DNA of 64,000 nucleotides from Thioalkalivibrio sp. ALJ21 (GTDB lineage: Bacteria > Pseudomonadota > Gammaproteobacteria > Ectothiorhodospirales > Ectothiorhodospiraceae), in the NCBI RefSeq assembly GCF_000378605.1, contig NZ_KB905157.1, positions 124,001 through 188,000 of the forward strand, in the 5' to 3' direction. The position numbers and the translations under genes are program-made. The notes under the pieces are model-generated. The model was not told the DNA's origin and searched no databases. It saw only the letters and a list, made by a program, of their open reading frames with translations. Shown in pieces: positions 35,940 to 44,683 of the stretch (position 1 is its first letter; each line of letters opens with the position of its first letter).

Positions 35940-37382
35940 ATGATCGACAGCCTTGCCCAACAAACCCTGCTCGACCCGGCCGGCCTGGGCGACCACGAGT
36001 TGACCACCCTGCTCGGCACGACCTTTGGCCGCGGCGTGGACGGGGGCGACTGCTATTTCCAGTTTGCCTGCCAGGAGGGCTGGTCGCTGGAGGACGGCAT
36101 CGTCAAGTCGGCCAGCTTCAATATCGAGCGCGGGGTGGGCATACGCGTGGTGCGCGGCGAACAGACCGGGTTTGCCTACTCCGACGATATCGCGATGCCG
36201 GCGCTGCTGGATGCGGCGCGGACCGCGCGCAGCATCGCCGATGCTGGACAGAGCGGCCGGATCGCGGTGGCGAGCCGCGCGCCCTCGCGGCCGGCGCTGT
36301 ACGCCCCGGAGAACCCGATGGACTCGCTGGACGAGCAGTCCAAGATCGACCTGCTCAAGGAAGTGGACGCCGCGGCGCGTGCCGCCGACCCGCGCGTGAC
36401 CCAGGTGATGTGCTCCCTCGCCGGAGTGCACGAGGTGGTCCTCGTGCTGAACGCTCGTGGCGAGCTGACCACCGATGTACGTCCGCTGGTCCGCCTGAGC
36501 GTTCAGGTGATCGCCCAGCAGGGCGATCGTCGCGAGTCGGGTACCTCCGGGGGCGGTGGTCGCTTCGGTTATCGCTACTTCCTCGAGAACGATCGCGCGG
36601 CCGGCTATGCCCGCGAGGCGGTGCGCCAGGCCCTGGTGAACCTGGAGGCGCGCGACGCGCCCGCCGGCACGATGAAGGTCGTGCTGGGGCCCGGCTGGCC
36701 CGGTGTGCTGCTGCACGAGGCGATTGGCCACGGCCTGGAGGGCGATTTCAACCGCAAGGGGACCTCGGCCTTCTCCGGGCGTATCGGCGAGCGGGTGGCT
36801 GCAAAGGGCATCACCATCGTTGACGATGGCACGCTGGAAGGGCGTCGCGGTTCGCTGAACGTGGACGACGAGGGCACTGCGACGCAGCAGACCGTGCTGA
36901 TCGAGGACGGCATCCTGCGTGGCTACATGCAGGACGAGATGAACGCCCGGCTGACGGGAGTCCAGTCGACTGGCAACGGCCGTCGCGAGTCCTACGCCCA
37001 TCTGCCGATGCCGCGCATGACCAATACCTACATGCTGGCGGGCGAGGCCGACCCGGAGGAGATCCTCGCCTCGGTGGAGGACGGCCTGTATGCGGTCAAT
37101 TTCGGCGGCGGACAGGTGGACATCACCTCCGGCAAGTTTGTCTTCTCCGCTTCCGAGGCCTATCGCGTCGAGAAGGGCAAGGTGACCTACCCGGTCAAGG
37201 GCGCGACCCTGATCGGCAACGGCCCGGACGTTCTGACCCGCGTCTCGATGGTGGGCAACGACATGCGCCTGGACCCCGGTGTGGGGACCTGTGGCAAGGA
37301 AGGGCAAGGCGTGCCGGTAGGCGTGGGGCAGCCCACCCTGCGTATCGACGGCATGACCGTGGGGGGCACCCAGGCGGCCTGA
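35940..37382 (+). CDS. tldD: Metalloprotease subunit TldD
   Basis: 480 residues. The zinc motif H259-E-x-x-x-H263 (LLHEAIGHGLEGD) characteristic of TldD is intact. With PmbA/TldE it forms a heterodimer that degrades unfolded or small peptides and matures modified peptides such as microcin B17. ATG 35940 is preceded by GAGG. A small 87-residue gene lies between it and pmbA. Confidence 0.95.
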   Translation: MIDSLAQQTLLDPAGLGDHELTTLLGTTFGRGVDGGDCYFQFACQEGWSLEDGIVKSASFNIERGVGIRVVRGEQTGFAYSDDIAMPALLDAARTARSIADAGQSGRIAVASRAPSRPALYAPENPMDSLDEQSKIDLLKEVDAAARAADPRVTQVMCSLAGVHEVVLVLNARGELTTDVRPLVRLSVQVIAQQGDRRESGTSGGGGRFGYRYFLENDRAAGYAREAVRQALVNLEARDAPAGTMKVVLGPGWPGVLLHEAIGHGLEGDFNRKGTSAFSGRIGERVAAKGITIVDDGTLEGRRGSLNVDDEGTATQQTVLIEDGILRGYMQDEMNARLTGVQSTGNGRRESYAHLPMPRMTNTYMLAGEADPEEILASVEDGLYAVNFGGGQVDITSGKFVFSASEAYRVEKGKVTYPVKGATLIGNGPDVLTRVSMVGNDMRLDPGVGTCGKEGQGVPVGVGQPTLRIDGMTVGGTQAA

Positions 37383-37428
37383 CGCCGGCCCGGAGTGCCC
37401 GCGGACGAGCAGCGACAAGGAGGCTTAG

Positions 37429-37692
37429 ATGAAGCTGGATTTTCTGGATCAGGAACATTCCCTGCCGGAGGGGCACGGCCACGACAAGATCGTGCAGTGG
37501 CATGTCTTCCGCGACCGCGAACGTGCCGAGCATTTCGCCGATCACGTCGAGCTGGGCGAGGGCCAGGAACTGGTTGGTGGCTGGACCCGTGACAGCGTCG
37601 GCAAGCTTTACTGGGTCGGCGTGCACGTCGAGGACCTGGAACGCTGGGGCAACGTTGGCGCCGTACACAAGCACACGGGCCGCCCCTCCTGA
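37429..37692 (+). CDS. Small His-rich protein between tldD and pmbA
   Basis: 87 residues starting MKLDFLDQEHSLPEGHGHDK, with nine histidines and several tryptophans. AAGGAG precedes the ATG at good spacing and base use matches the neighbours, so it is probably a real gene. The middle (VQWHVFRDRERAEHFADHVE) looks like a strand-helix unit of a ferredoxin-like fold. No signal peptide, no cysteines. Location between the two halves of the TldD/TldE protease suggests a link to it, as partner or substrate; this is inference. Not a yjgA homologue, which often occupies this slot. Confidence 0.65.
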   Translation: MKLDFLDQEHSLPEGHGHDKIVQWHVFRDRERAEHFADHVELGEGQELVGGWTRDSVGKLYWVGVHVEDLERWGNVGAVHKHTGRPS

Positions 37693-37708
37693 AGCCCCGC
37701 GGGGCTTC
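37691..37708 (+). terminator. Palindrome at the end of the 87-aa gene
   Basis: GAAGCCCCGCGGGGCTTC is a perfect 18-bp palindrome starting on the last bases of the stop codon of the 87-residue gene. It can form a tight stem in RNA and is followed at once by a second GC hairpin; together they may attenuate read-through into pmbA. Confidence 0.45.
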
Positions 37709-37717
37709 GCACACCAC

Positions 37718-37744
37718 GGCGGGCCGGGATAAACCCGGCCCGCC
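37718..37744 (+). terminator. Strong GC hairpin before pmbA
   Basis: GGCGGGCCGGG (37718-37728) pairs perfectly with CCCGGCCCGCC (37734-37744) around ATAAA. It is followed by GATTCTGTTG, only a weak T-run. It lies about 35 bases before the pmbA start. Probable terminator or attenuator separating tldD from pmbA expression. Confidence 0.6.
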
Positions 37745-37778
37745 GATTCTGTTGATCTGAAGGCAAACGGACGTCTGT

Positions 37779-39152
37779 ATGAGCACATCCCCCGAACGCA
37801 TGGCGCCGGATCTCGAGATCCAGGCCCTGTCCCATTCCGCCGACTCCCTGCAGGATCGCGTCCAGCGGACCCTGGACGCGGCCCGTGCGAAGGGAGCCTC
37901 GGATGTGCAGGCGGTGGTCAGCCACAGCGTCGGGCTGGAACTCTCCGTGCGCAAGGGCGAGATCGAGACGCTGGAATACGAGCGCGACCAGAGTCTGTCG
38001 CTGATTGCCTATTTTGGCCAGTCGAAGGGGGCTGCCTCGACCACCGATTTCGGCGAGCAGGCCCTGCTGGATACGGTCGAGGCCGCCTGCCGCATCGCGC
38101 GCTACACCGAGCCGGACCCCCATGCCGGGATGCCCGATCCCGCGCTCAAGGCCGGGGAGTGGGATGACCTGGACCTGGATCACCCCTGGGACTGCGATGC
38201 GGAACAGGCGACCGAACTCGCGCGTGCGATCGAGGCCGCGGGCTTTGCCGCCGATTCGCGGATCGAGAATTCCGAAGGTGCGAGCGTCAGCACCCGCCGT
38301 GCGATCGCTTTTCTCGGCGACTCGCAGGGCTTCATGGGCGGGTATCGCAGCACGCGTCATTCGATGTCCTGTGCCCTGGTGGCGCGCGACGATGCCGGCA
38401 TGCAGCGTGATTATGCCTACACCGTGGCCCGCCGCGCGGCGGACCTCGACGCCTGCGAGGCCATCGGGCGTCAGGCCGCCGAGCGCACCGTGCGGCGACT
38501 GGGCGGGCGCAAACTCTCCACGCGCAGCTGCCCAGTGCTGTTTGCCCCGGAGATGGCGCGCACGCTGATCGGCAGCTTTACCCGCGCGATCTCCGGCCCC
38601 GCACAGTATCGACACAGCTCGTTCCTGCTGAATGCGGTCGGGGAGTCCGTATTCCCCGACTGGATGCAGATCGAGGAACGCCCGCTGACACCGCGCGCGC
38701 TCGGCAGTGCCCCGTTCGACGGCGAGGGCGTGCGTACGCGCAACCGTCCTCTGGTGTCTGACGGCGTACTGCAGAGCTATACCCTGGACAGCTATGCCGC
38801 CCGGCGCCTGGGGCTGGAGAGCACTGGCAACGCAGGCGGCGCGCGCAACGTGACCGTACAGCCGGGCCAGCGGGACTTTGCCGCCCTGCTGACCGAGATG
38901 GACACGGGCTTTCTGGTGACCGAACTGATCGGCCAGGGTGTGAACGCGGTCACCGGCGACTACTCGCGCGGGGCCGCCGGCTTCTGGGTGGAGAATGGCG
39001 AGATCCAGTACCCGGTGGAAGAGATCACCATCGCCGGCAATCTCAAGGACATCTACCAGCGCATCGTCGCGGTGGGGACCGACGTCGACCGCCGGGGCAA
39101 CATCCACACCGGCTCGATCCTGGTTGAATCGATGACCGTCGCCGGCGAATGA
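37779..39152 (+). CDS. pmbA: Metalloprotease subunit PmbA/TldE
   Basis: 457 residues of the TldE type. It has the TldD/PmbA fold but no HExxxH, as expected for the non-zinc partner; a C-terminal GYFWVENG-like stretch reads AAGFWVENGEIQYPVEEITIA in two adjoining parts. It completes the TldD/E heterodimer. Convergent with apaH, with only 19 bases between stops. Confidence 0.94.
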   Translation: MSTSPERMAPDLEIQALSHSADSLQDRVQRTLDAARAKGASDVQAVVSHSVGLELSVRKGEIETLEYERDQSLSLIAYFGQSKGAASTTDFGEQALLDTVEAACRIARYTEPDPHAGMPDPALKAGEWDDLDLDHPWDCDAEQATELARAIEAAGFAADSRIENSEGASVSTRRAIAFLGDSQGFMGGYRSTRHSMSCALVARDDAGMQRDYAYTVARRAADLDACEAIGRQAAERTVRRLGGRKLSTRSCPVLFAPEMARTLIGSFTRAISGPAQYRHSSFLLNAVGESVFPDWMQIEERPLTPRALGSAPFDGEGVRTRNRPLVSDGVLQSYTLDSYAARRLGLESTGNAGGARNVTVQPGQRDFAALLTEMDTGFLVTELIGQGVNAVTGDYSRGAAGFWVENGEIQYPVEEITIAGNLKDIYQRIVAVGTDVDRRGNIHTGSILVESMTVAGE

Positions 39153-39171
39153 GCTCCTGGGAGCCTTCTTC

Positions 39172-39999
39172 CTAGCCGCACGCTGCCTGCCAGATACGTA
39201 TCTGATAGGGGTCGCGGGTCTCGTCGAGGCGCGCGATCGTCATCTCTCGGCCCCAGACACAGCCGCTGTCCAGTGACAGCCAGTCGGGTCCTCGGCGGTG
39301 TCCGAGGGCGGCCCAGTGACCGAATACCAGGGACAAACCTCTGCTCGGGCGGCCCGGCCAGGCAAACCACGGCGTCAGGGTGGCCGGGGCGTCTTCCGGT
39401 GGCCCGTTTCCCGAGAATTCCAGACCGCCATCGGGCATCAGATAGCGCATGCGGGTAAAGGAGTTGATCGTATAGCGCAGGCGATCATACCCGGCCAGCT
39501 CCGGGTCCCAGTGGGTGGGCTCGTCGCCGTACATCACTTCGAACAGGGCATGGCGTCGCGCGGGATCGCGCAGCTCGGCCTCCACCCGCCGGGCTTCGAT
39601 CTGTGCGGTTTCGAGATCCCAGTCGGGCGGGATGCCAGCATGCACCAGGGTCCAGCCAGCCGCGGGATCGGTGTGCAGCAGGGGGCGCTGTGCCAGCCAC
39701 TCCAGCAGCTCGGCGGCATCCGGGGCGTCCAGCACGGGGCGCAGGGTATCCTTGTTGCCGGGGGTGCGTACCCCCTCGGCGGTGGCCAGCAGATGCAGGT
39801 CGTGATTGCCCAGCACGGTGGTCGCGGCATCGCCCAGGGCGCGTACGCGGCGCAGACACCCAAGCGAGTCCGGCCCGCGGTTGACCAGGTCGCCCACCAG
39901 CCACAGGTGGTCCGTGGCGGGGTCGAAACGGACCTGCTCCAGCAGGCGTTCCAGCGGGTCCAGGCAGCCCTGGAGGTCGCCGACGGCGTAAAGGGCCAT
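39172..39999 (-). CDS. apaH: Symmetrical Ap4A hydrolase (ApaH)
   Basis: 275 residues with metallophosphoesterase motifs GDLQGC, GDLVNRGPDS and GNHD. It cleaves Ap4A to two ADP and also removes Np4 caps from RNA. Last gene of the lptD-apaH operon, 10 bases after apaG. Confidence 0.95.
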   Translation of the reverse strand: MALYAVGDLQGCLDPLERLLEQVRFDPATDHLWLVGDLVNRGPDSLGCLRRVRALGDAATTVLGNHDLHLLATAEGVRTPGNKDTLRPVLDAPDAAELLEWLAQRPLLHTDPAAGWTLVHAGIPPDWDLETAQIEARRVEAELRDPARRHALFEVMYGDEPTHWDPELAGYDRLRYTINSFTRMRYLMPDGGLEFSGNGPPEDAPATLTPWFAWPGRPSRGLSLVFGHWAALGHRRGPDWLSLDSGCVWGREMTIARLDETRDPYQIRIWQAACG

Positions 40000-40009
40000 A
40001 GCGACTGGC

Positions 40010-40402
40010 TTAGTGCAGCGTGCGGGGTACGGAGAGGGTGAAGGGCGGGATCGGCGCCTCGAAGGTGTTGCCGCGTTCGTCCTGCATGCCGTAGCTGCCC
40101 TCCATGGTGCCGACCGGCGTCTCGATCACCGTGCCGCTGGTGTACTCGAAGCTGTCACCGGGCTCGATGCGCGGCTGCTCGCCCACCACGCCCTCGCCGC
40201 GCACCTCCTGCGTCTGGTCGCGGCCATCGCGGATGATCCAGTGGCGATTCAGCAACTGCACGGTCAGCGCGCCGGAGTTGCGGATCGTGATGTGGTAGGC
40301 GAACACGTAGCGGTCGTCATCGGGCTCCGACTGGTCCTCGACATAGGCCGTGGCGACCTCGATCTCGATGGCGTGTTCTTCGGTTTCGCGAGGCGAATTC
40401 AT
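40010..40402 (-). CDS. apaG: ApaG protein
   Basis: 130 residues of the fibronectin-III-like ApaG fold (ITIRNSGALTVQLLNRHWII in part, then GEQPRIEPGDSFEYTSG). Its function in bacteria is not settled. ATG 40402 overlaps the glk stop by four bases (ATGA), so it is coupled to the inserted kinase gene. Confidence 0.94.
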   Translation of the reverse strand: MNSPRETEEHAIEIEVATAYVEDQSEPDDDRYVFAYHITIRNSGALTVQLLNRHWIIRDGRDQTQEVRGEGVVGEQPRIEPGDSFEYTSGTVIETPVGTMEGSYGMQDERGNTFEAPIPPFTLSVPRTLH

Positions 40403-41385
40403 TCGGTTGCAGCTCCTGTCTGGAACCAGGCGCTGACGGCAGCGCCCAGCAGGCCGGGTTCAGGGTGCATGATAAGGGACACGGGCAGTCGCTCAAGCAA
40501 GTGGGTCATCGGTGGGCGATTATGCAGGGCCCGCAGAAACGTCGTGTCCTGGAAGTAATCGGCCCAGCGCGGGGCGATCCCGCCAGCCAGATACAGCCCG
40601 CCGGTGGGCAGGGCGGTCAGGGCCATGTCGGCCAGTTGTCCCGCATAGATCGTTACAAAACGCTGGACGACCGCGAGGGCCGCCGCGTGGCCGGCATCGG
40701 CCAGGTCACTGATTGCGGCGGCCGGGTCGGCAGCGGCCAGGGCCCGCGCCAGTGCGGTATCGTCCCGGCGTGCCAGCTCGAAGCGTGCAATGCGTGCAAT
40801 GCCGCGGCCACTGAGCAGATGCTCGCGGGTGCAAAGCCCTTCCTCGGCGCTGACGAATGCCGCGAGCGCCGCCTCGTCTGCGTCGGCCGGGGAAAAGCGT
40901 GCGTGCCCCCCTTCGCCGGGGTGGATGACGAGCTGCTGCGGCGGGCCGACCAGGCAGGTCCCGAGACCGGTCCCGGCCCCGACTACCAGGCGCAAACCCT
41001 CCGGATCGGCCGCTGCGTTCTGCAGGGTGAGCCGGTCTCCGGGTTCCAGGGCATCCAGGCAGGCGCCGACAGCGGCGAAATCGTTGATCAGGGCGACGGG
41101 GATGCCCAGTGTCTGCTCGAGGGCACGCGCATCCAGTTCGGGCCAGTCGAGGTTGGTCGCGCGGGCCCGACTGCCCTGAACGGGGCCGGCCAGGGCCAGA
41201 CCGGCAGAGGCCAGCGGCTCGGCCGGTTCGACCTCGTTGCGCCAGGCCTCGAGGATGTGGTCCAGGTCCGGAAAGTCGCGGCTGGGGTAGCGGCGGATGT
41301 CGTGCAGCGACCAGTGCGCGCCGCTGCGGCGCGCACGTGCGACCCGGGTGCGGGTACCTCCGATGTCGGCCACCATGAAGTCCAT
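40399..41385 (-). CDS. glk: Glucokinase (Glk family), inserted in the ksgA-apaG interval
   Basis: 328 residues. Start region MDFMVADIGGTRTRVA carries the phosphate-binding loop; VGAGTGLGTCLV and a late LYLAGGIAPR motif match bacterial glucokinases (Pfam Glucokinase type rather than ROK). It phosphorylates glucose with ATP. In most gammaproteobacteria ksgA is followed directly by apaG; here glk intervenes and is coupled to apaG by ATGA. I chose ATG 41385; MVADIGG three codons later is possible. Confidence 0.88.
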   Translation of the reverse strand: MDFMVADIGGTRTRVARARRSGAHWSLHDIRRYPSRDFPDLDHILEAWRNEVEPAEPLASAGLALAGPVQGSRARATNLDWPELDARALEQTLGIPVALINDFAAVGACLDALEPGDRLTLQNAAADPEGLRLVVGAGTGLGTCLVGPPQQLVIHPGEGGHARFSPADADEAALAAFVSAEEGLCTREHLLSGRGIARIARFELARRDDTALARALAAADPAAAISDLADAGHAAALAVVQRFVTIYAGQLADMALTALPTGGLYLAGGIAPRWADYFQDTTFLRALHNRPPMTHLLERLPVSLIMHPEPGLLGAAVSAWFQTGAATE

Positions 41386-41425
41386 GGGCTCATCATAGCG
41401 GATCACGCTCTGCTGGCGGGGCTGG

Positions 41426-42217
41426 TCAGGCGGGGGCGACCAGTCGCGCCAGCGCCGCGAAGCCGTGGACGTCCACGGTCTCCGGGCGGGCGCCCGGGTC
41501 CAGGTCGGCGGCCTCGATCCGGGCGGCATCCACCAGTCCGGACAGCCCCCGTCGCAGCGTCTTGCGGCGGTTGGAGAAGGCCTGGTTCACGACCTTTGCG
41601 AACGCCGGATACAGTGCGCTGTCCACCAGCGGCGCCTCCAGTGGTGTGATGCGCACGACCGCCGAGTGGACCTTGGGCGGCGGGTGGAAGGCACCGGGGG
41701 GGAGCCCGAACAGCGACTGGGCCCGGGCGCGCGCCGCGAGCATGACCGTCAGCCGGCCATAGGTCTTGCTGCCGGGGACGGCGGTCATGCGCTCGACCAC
41801 CTCGCGCTGCAGGAGGAAATGCATGTCGCGGATGGCCTCCATCTGATCGAGCAGGTGGAACAGCAGGGGGGTCGAGATGTTGTAGGGCAGGTTGCCCACG
41901 ACCCGCCAGCCACCCTCCGGTGGCGGGCCGAGGCTTGCCAGGTCCAGATCCAGGGCGTCGCCCACATGGAGCTCCAGGCGTTCCGGGGCAAAGGCGGCAC
42001 GCAGGCCGGCCGCCAGGTCACGGTCGATCTCCACTGCGACCAGACGATTCAGGCGTTCCAGCAGGGCGCCCGTCAGGGCCCCTCGGCCAGGGCCGATCTC
42101 CAGCACCGGGTCGTCGGGGTGCGGGGCGATCGCGCCGACGATGCGCGCGAGCACGGCCTGATCATGCAGGAAGTTCTGGCCGAACCGCTTGCGGATCGGC
42201 GGCAACGCGCTACCCAT
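41426..42217 (-). CDS. rsmA: 16S rRNA dimethyladenosine transferase (KsgA/RsmA)
   Basis: 263 residues. KRFGQNFLHD start, SAM site EIGPGRGALTGALL, and the adenine-binding NLPYNIST motif. It dimethylates A1518 and A1519 of 16S rRNA. I took ATG 42217 (GGGTGA eight bases upstream); an alternative GTG four codons upstream overlaps the pdxA stop as GTGA. Confidence 0.95.
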   Translation of the reverse strand: MGSALPPIRKRFGQNFLHDQAVLARIVGAIAPHPDDPVLEIGPGRGALTGALLERLNRLVAVEIDRDLAAGLRAAFAPERLELHVGDALDLDLASLGPPPEGGWRVVGNLPYNISTPLLFHLLDQMEAIRDMHFLLQREVVERMTAVPGSKTYGRLTVMLAARARAQSLFGLPPGAFHPPPKVHSAVVRITPLEAPLVDSALYPAFAKVVNQAFSNRRKTLRRGLSGLVDAARIEAADLDPGARPETVDVHGFAALARLVAPA

Positions 42218-42225
42218 ATGCGGCG

Positions 42226-43290
42226 TCACCCATGGGCGTTCGCGGCCTGTGCCTGCAGGCGATGGCGGGCCAGTTCCCGCGCCAGGCCCTCGGCCGCGAG
42301 GAAGCTGCCGACCTCCGCGCGACCACTGCCGGCCAGGTCGAGGGCCGTGCCGTGGTCGACCGAGGTGCGCACGAAGGGCAGCCCGAGGGTCACGTTGACC
42401 GCATGCCCGAATCCCGCATGTTTCAACACCGGGAGCCCCTGGTCGTGATACATCGCCAGTACCGCGTCGACCTCGGCAAGGGCGCGCGGTGTGAATGCGG
42501 TGTCGGCGGGCAGTGGCCCGCGCAGGTCCAGGCCTTCGGCCCGCAGACGGTCGAGCGTCGGGGTGATGACCTCGATCTCCTCGCGACCCAGCACACCGTC
42601 TTCGCCGGCGTGGGGGTTCAGCCCGCACACGCCAATGCGCGGCTGCTCGATCCCGAAATCCTCGACCAGGTCGTGGTGGAGTACCTGGGTGACCGCCTCG
42701 ATGCGCTCCGGTGTGATCGCGTCGGGGACGTCGCGCAGGGACAGGTGCGTAGTCACCAGTGCGACCCGCAGGGATTCGGTGGCCAGCATCATCACGGGCA
42801 TGGGCGCGCCGGCGCGTTCGGCCAGCCACTCGGTATGACCACTGAAGGGGATGCCGGCACGGTTGATCACGCCCTTGTGCACCGGACCGGTGACCATCGC
42901 ATCGAAGGTGCCATCGAGGCAGCCATCGGCGGCGGCGGCGAGCATTGCCAGCACGCCTCCGGCGTGCCGGGGGTCGAGGATGCCGGTTTGTACGGGGCTC
43001 CCGGCCGGGGCCGCAACGATCTCGAGGGTCCCGCGCGGTGTAGCAGTGCGCGGTCGTGCGGGGTCGAAGGGAATCAGGTGGATCGACTGGCCCAGCTGCT
43101 GCGCCCGTTGCTCGAGGACATCCGGATCGCCGATGGCGACGCGCTGGGCGCCACCGCCAGGCTCGTGGGCCAGGGCAATCAGCAGATCCGGCCCGATCCC
43201 GGCCGGCTCGCCAGCGGTCAGTGCCAGACGCGGGATTGCACCCGGCGTCCGGGCGTCAGGAGCCGAAGCCGTCAACGCGGTACTCGACAT
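42226..43290 (-). CDS. pdxA: 4-hydroxythreonine-4-phosphate dehydrogenase PdxA
   Basis: 354 residues. Metal-ligand histidines in TGPVHKGVINRAG, FSGHTEWLA and MYHDQGLPVLK. It oxidises 4-phosphohydroxy-threonine in pyridoxal phosphate synthesis. The start at 43290 (GAGG just upstream) makes the gene overlap the 3' end of surA by 35 bases; no later ATG or GTG precedes the conserved RLALTAGEPAGIGPD region. Confidence 0.94.
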   Translation of the reverse strand: MSSTALTASAPDARTPGAIPRLALTAGEPAGIGPDLLIALAHEPGGGAQRVAIGDPDVLEQRAQQLGQSIHLIPFDPARPRTATPRGTLEIVAAPAGSPVQTGILDPRHAGGVLAMLAAAADGCLDGTFDAMVTGPVHKGVINRAGIPFSGHTEWLAERAGAPMPVMMLATESLRVALVTTHLSLRDVPDAITPERIEAVTQVLHHDLVEDFGIEQPRIGVCGLNPHAGEDGVLGREEIEVITPTLDRLRAEGLDLRGPLPADTAFTPRALAEVDAVLAMYHDQGLPVLKHAGFGHAVNVTLGLPFVRTSVDHGTALDLAGSGRAEVGSFLAAEGLARELARHRLQAQAANAHG

Positions 43291-44683
43291 AGGCCTCGTC
43301 GCGCAGACGCCGCATCCACAGCTCGATCTCTTCCTCGCGCTTGCGGTTTTGCAGGATCTCGCGGGCACGGGCTCGGATCTGCTCGCGCGAGGTGTCGACC
43401 TCGCGGTGGTCGAGGACCTCGATGATGTGCCAGCCAAACTGGCTCTCCACCGGCTCGCTGATCTCGCCCGGCTGCAGGGCGTTCATCGCCTCCTCGAACT
43501 CGGGCACCAGCTCGCCGGGGCTGATCCAGCCGAGCTGGCCGCCCTGGGCTGCGGACCCGGGATCGTCCGAGTTCGCGCGGGCCAGGGCCTCGAAGTCGCT
43601 GCCCTCGCGGATACGGTTGTACAGGGACTCGGCCTGGCGGCGGGCCTCTTCGTCGCTGCGGACCTGGTCCGGGCTGATCAGGATGTGGCGGACCTGCGTC
43701 TGCCGGACGCGGGTCTGGTCGCCCCCTTCGCGGTCGACCAGCTTCATGATGTGGAAGCCGTTCGGCGAGCGCAGCACGTCGCTGATCTCGCCGGTGCGCA
43801 TCAGCACGGCCTCGCGGGCGAATACGGAGGGGATCTCGCCAGCGGTGCGCCAGCCGAGGTCGCCGCCTTCCAGGGCATCCGGGGCGTCGGATTCGGAGAT
43901 AGCCACGCTGGCGAAGTCCTCGCCCTCGCGCACCCGCTGGCGCAGTTCGCGGGCCTTTTCGCGGGCGGTGGCGATCTGGCCGGAATCCGCGCCGCGCGGC
44001 AGCGAGACCTGGATATGCGCGATGCGATAGCGCACGCCGCGGTCGATGGCGCCGCTCTCGGAGGCGATCAGATCCGCGATCTCCTGGTCGCTGACGCGAA
44101 TCTGGTTGTCGACCTGGCGGCGCTGCAGCTGGTTGACGGTCAGTTCGTTGCGGATCTGTTCGCGGAAGGCGTTGAAATCGACACCGTCCTGCAGCAGGGC
44201 CTGGCGCAGTTGCGGCAGGGTCATGCGGTTCTCGCGCGCGATGTTCTCCATCGCGCGGTTCAGGGTCATCTCGTCGATGTTGATGCCGACCCGCTCGGCC
44301 TCCTGCAGCTGAACGCGCTCGACGATCAGCCGCTCCATGACCTGGCGCGCGAGGGTGTCACGATCCGGTGGGCGGGTCCCGCGCTCCATCATCTGCTGGG
44401 CGACCAGGTTCATGCGCTCGACCAGCTCGCGCTGGGTTACCACGTCGTCGCCGACGACCGCGAGGATGCGATCGGTGAACTGATCCCCCTCCGGTGGCGT
44501 AATCGGCGCGGCGGGGGCTCCGGCCTCGGAGGCGGCCCCCGGGGTGACCGGGGCCTCGACGGCGTCCTCGGGTTGTTCGCTGCCGGGGACCTGCGCCTGT
44601 GCGGACAGGCCGAGGCTCATGAGCACGGCGCCCAGTAGCGGGAGCCAGAAGGCCCGGCGGTGGTGGTCAGGGGAGTGCGTCAT
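43256..44683 (-). CDS. surA: Periplasmic chaperone/peptidyl-prolyl isomerase SurA
   Basis: 475 residues: signal peptide (about 1-30), a Pro/Ala-rich spacer, SurA N-domain (about 60-200), two parvulin domains (about 210-310 and 322-420) and a C-terminal helix. It guides outer-membrane proteins, notably LptD encoded just upstream, to the BAM complex. Its start overlaps the lptD stop by 17 bases. The acidic spacer after the signal is longer than in E. coli. Confidence 0.95.
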   Translation of the reverse strand: MTHSPDHHRRAFWLPLLGAVLMSLGLSAQAQVPGSEQPEDAVEAPVTPGAASEAGAPAAPITPPEGDQFTDRILAVVGDDVVTQRELVERMNLVAQQMMERGTRPPDRDTLARQVMERLIVERVQLQEAERVGINIDEMTLNRAMENIARENRMTLPQLRQALLQDGVDFNAFREQIRNELTVNQLQRRQVDNQIRVSDQEIADLIASESGAIDRGVRYRIAHIQVSLPRGADSGQIATAREKARELRQRVREGEDFASVAISESDAPDALEGGDLGWRTAGEIPSVFAREAVLMRTGEISDVLRSPNGFHIMKLVDREGGDQTRVRQTQVRHILISPDQVRSDEEARRQAESLYNRIREGSDFEALARANSDDPGSAAQGGQLGWISPGELVPEFEEAMNALQPGEISEPVESQFGWHIIEVLDHREVDTSREQIRARAREILQNRKREEEIELWMRRLRDEAYVEYRVDGFGS

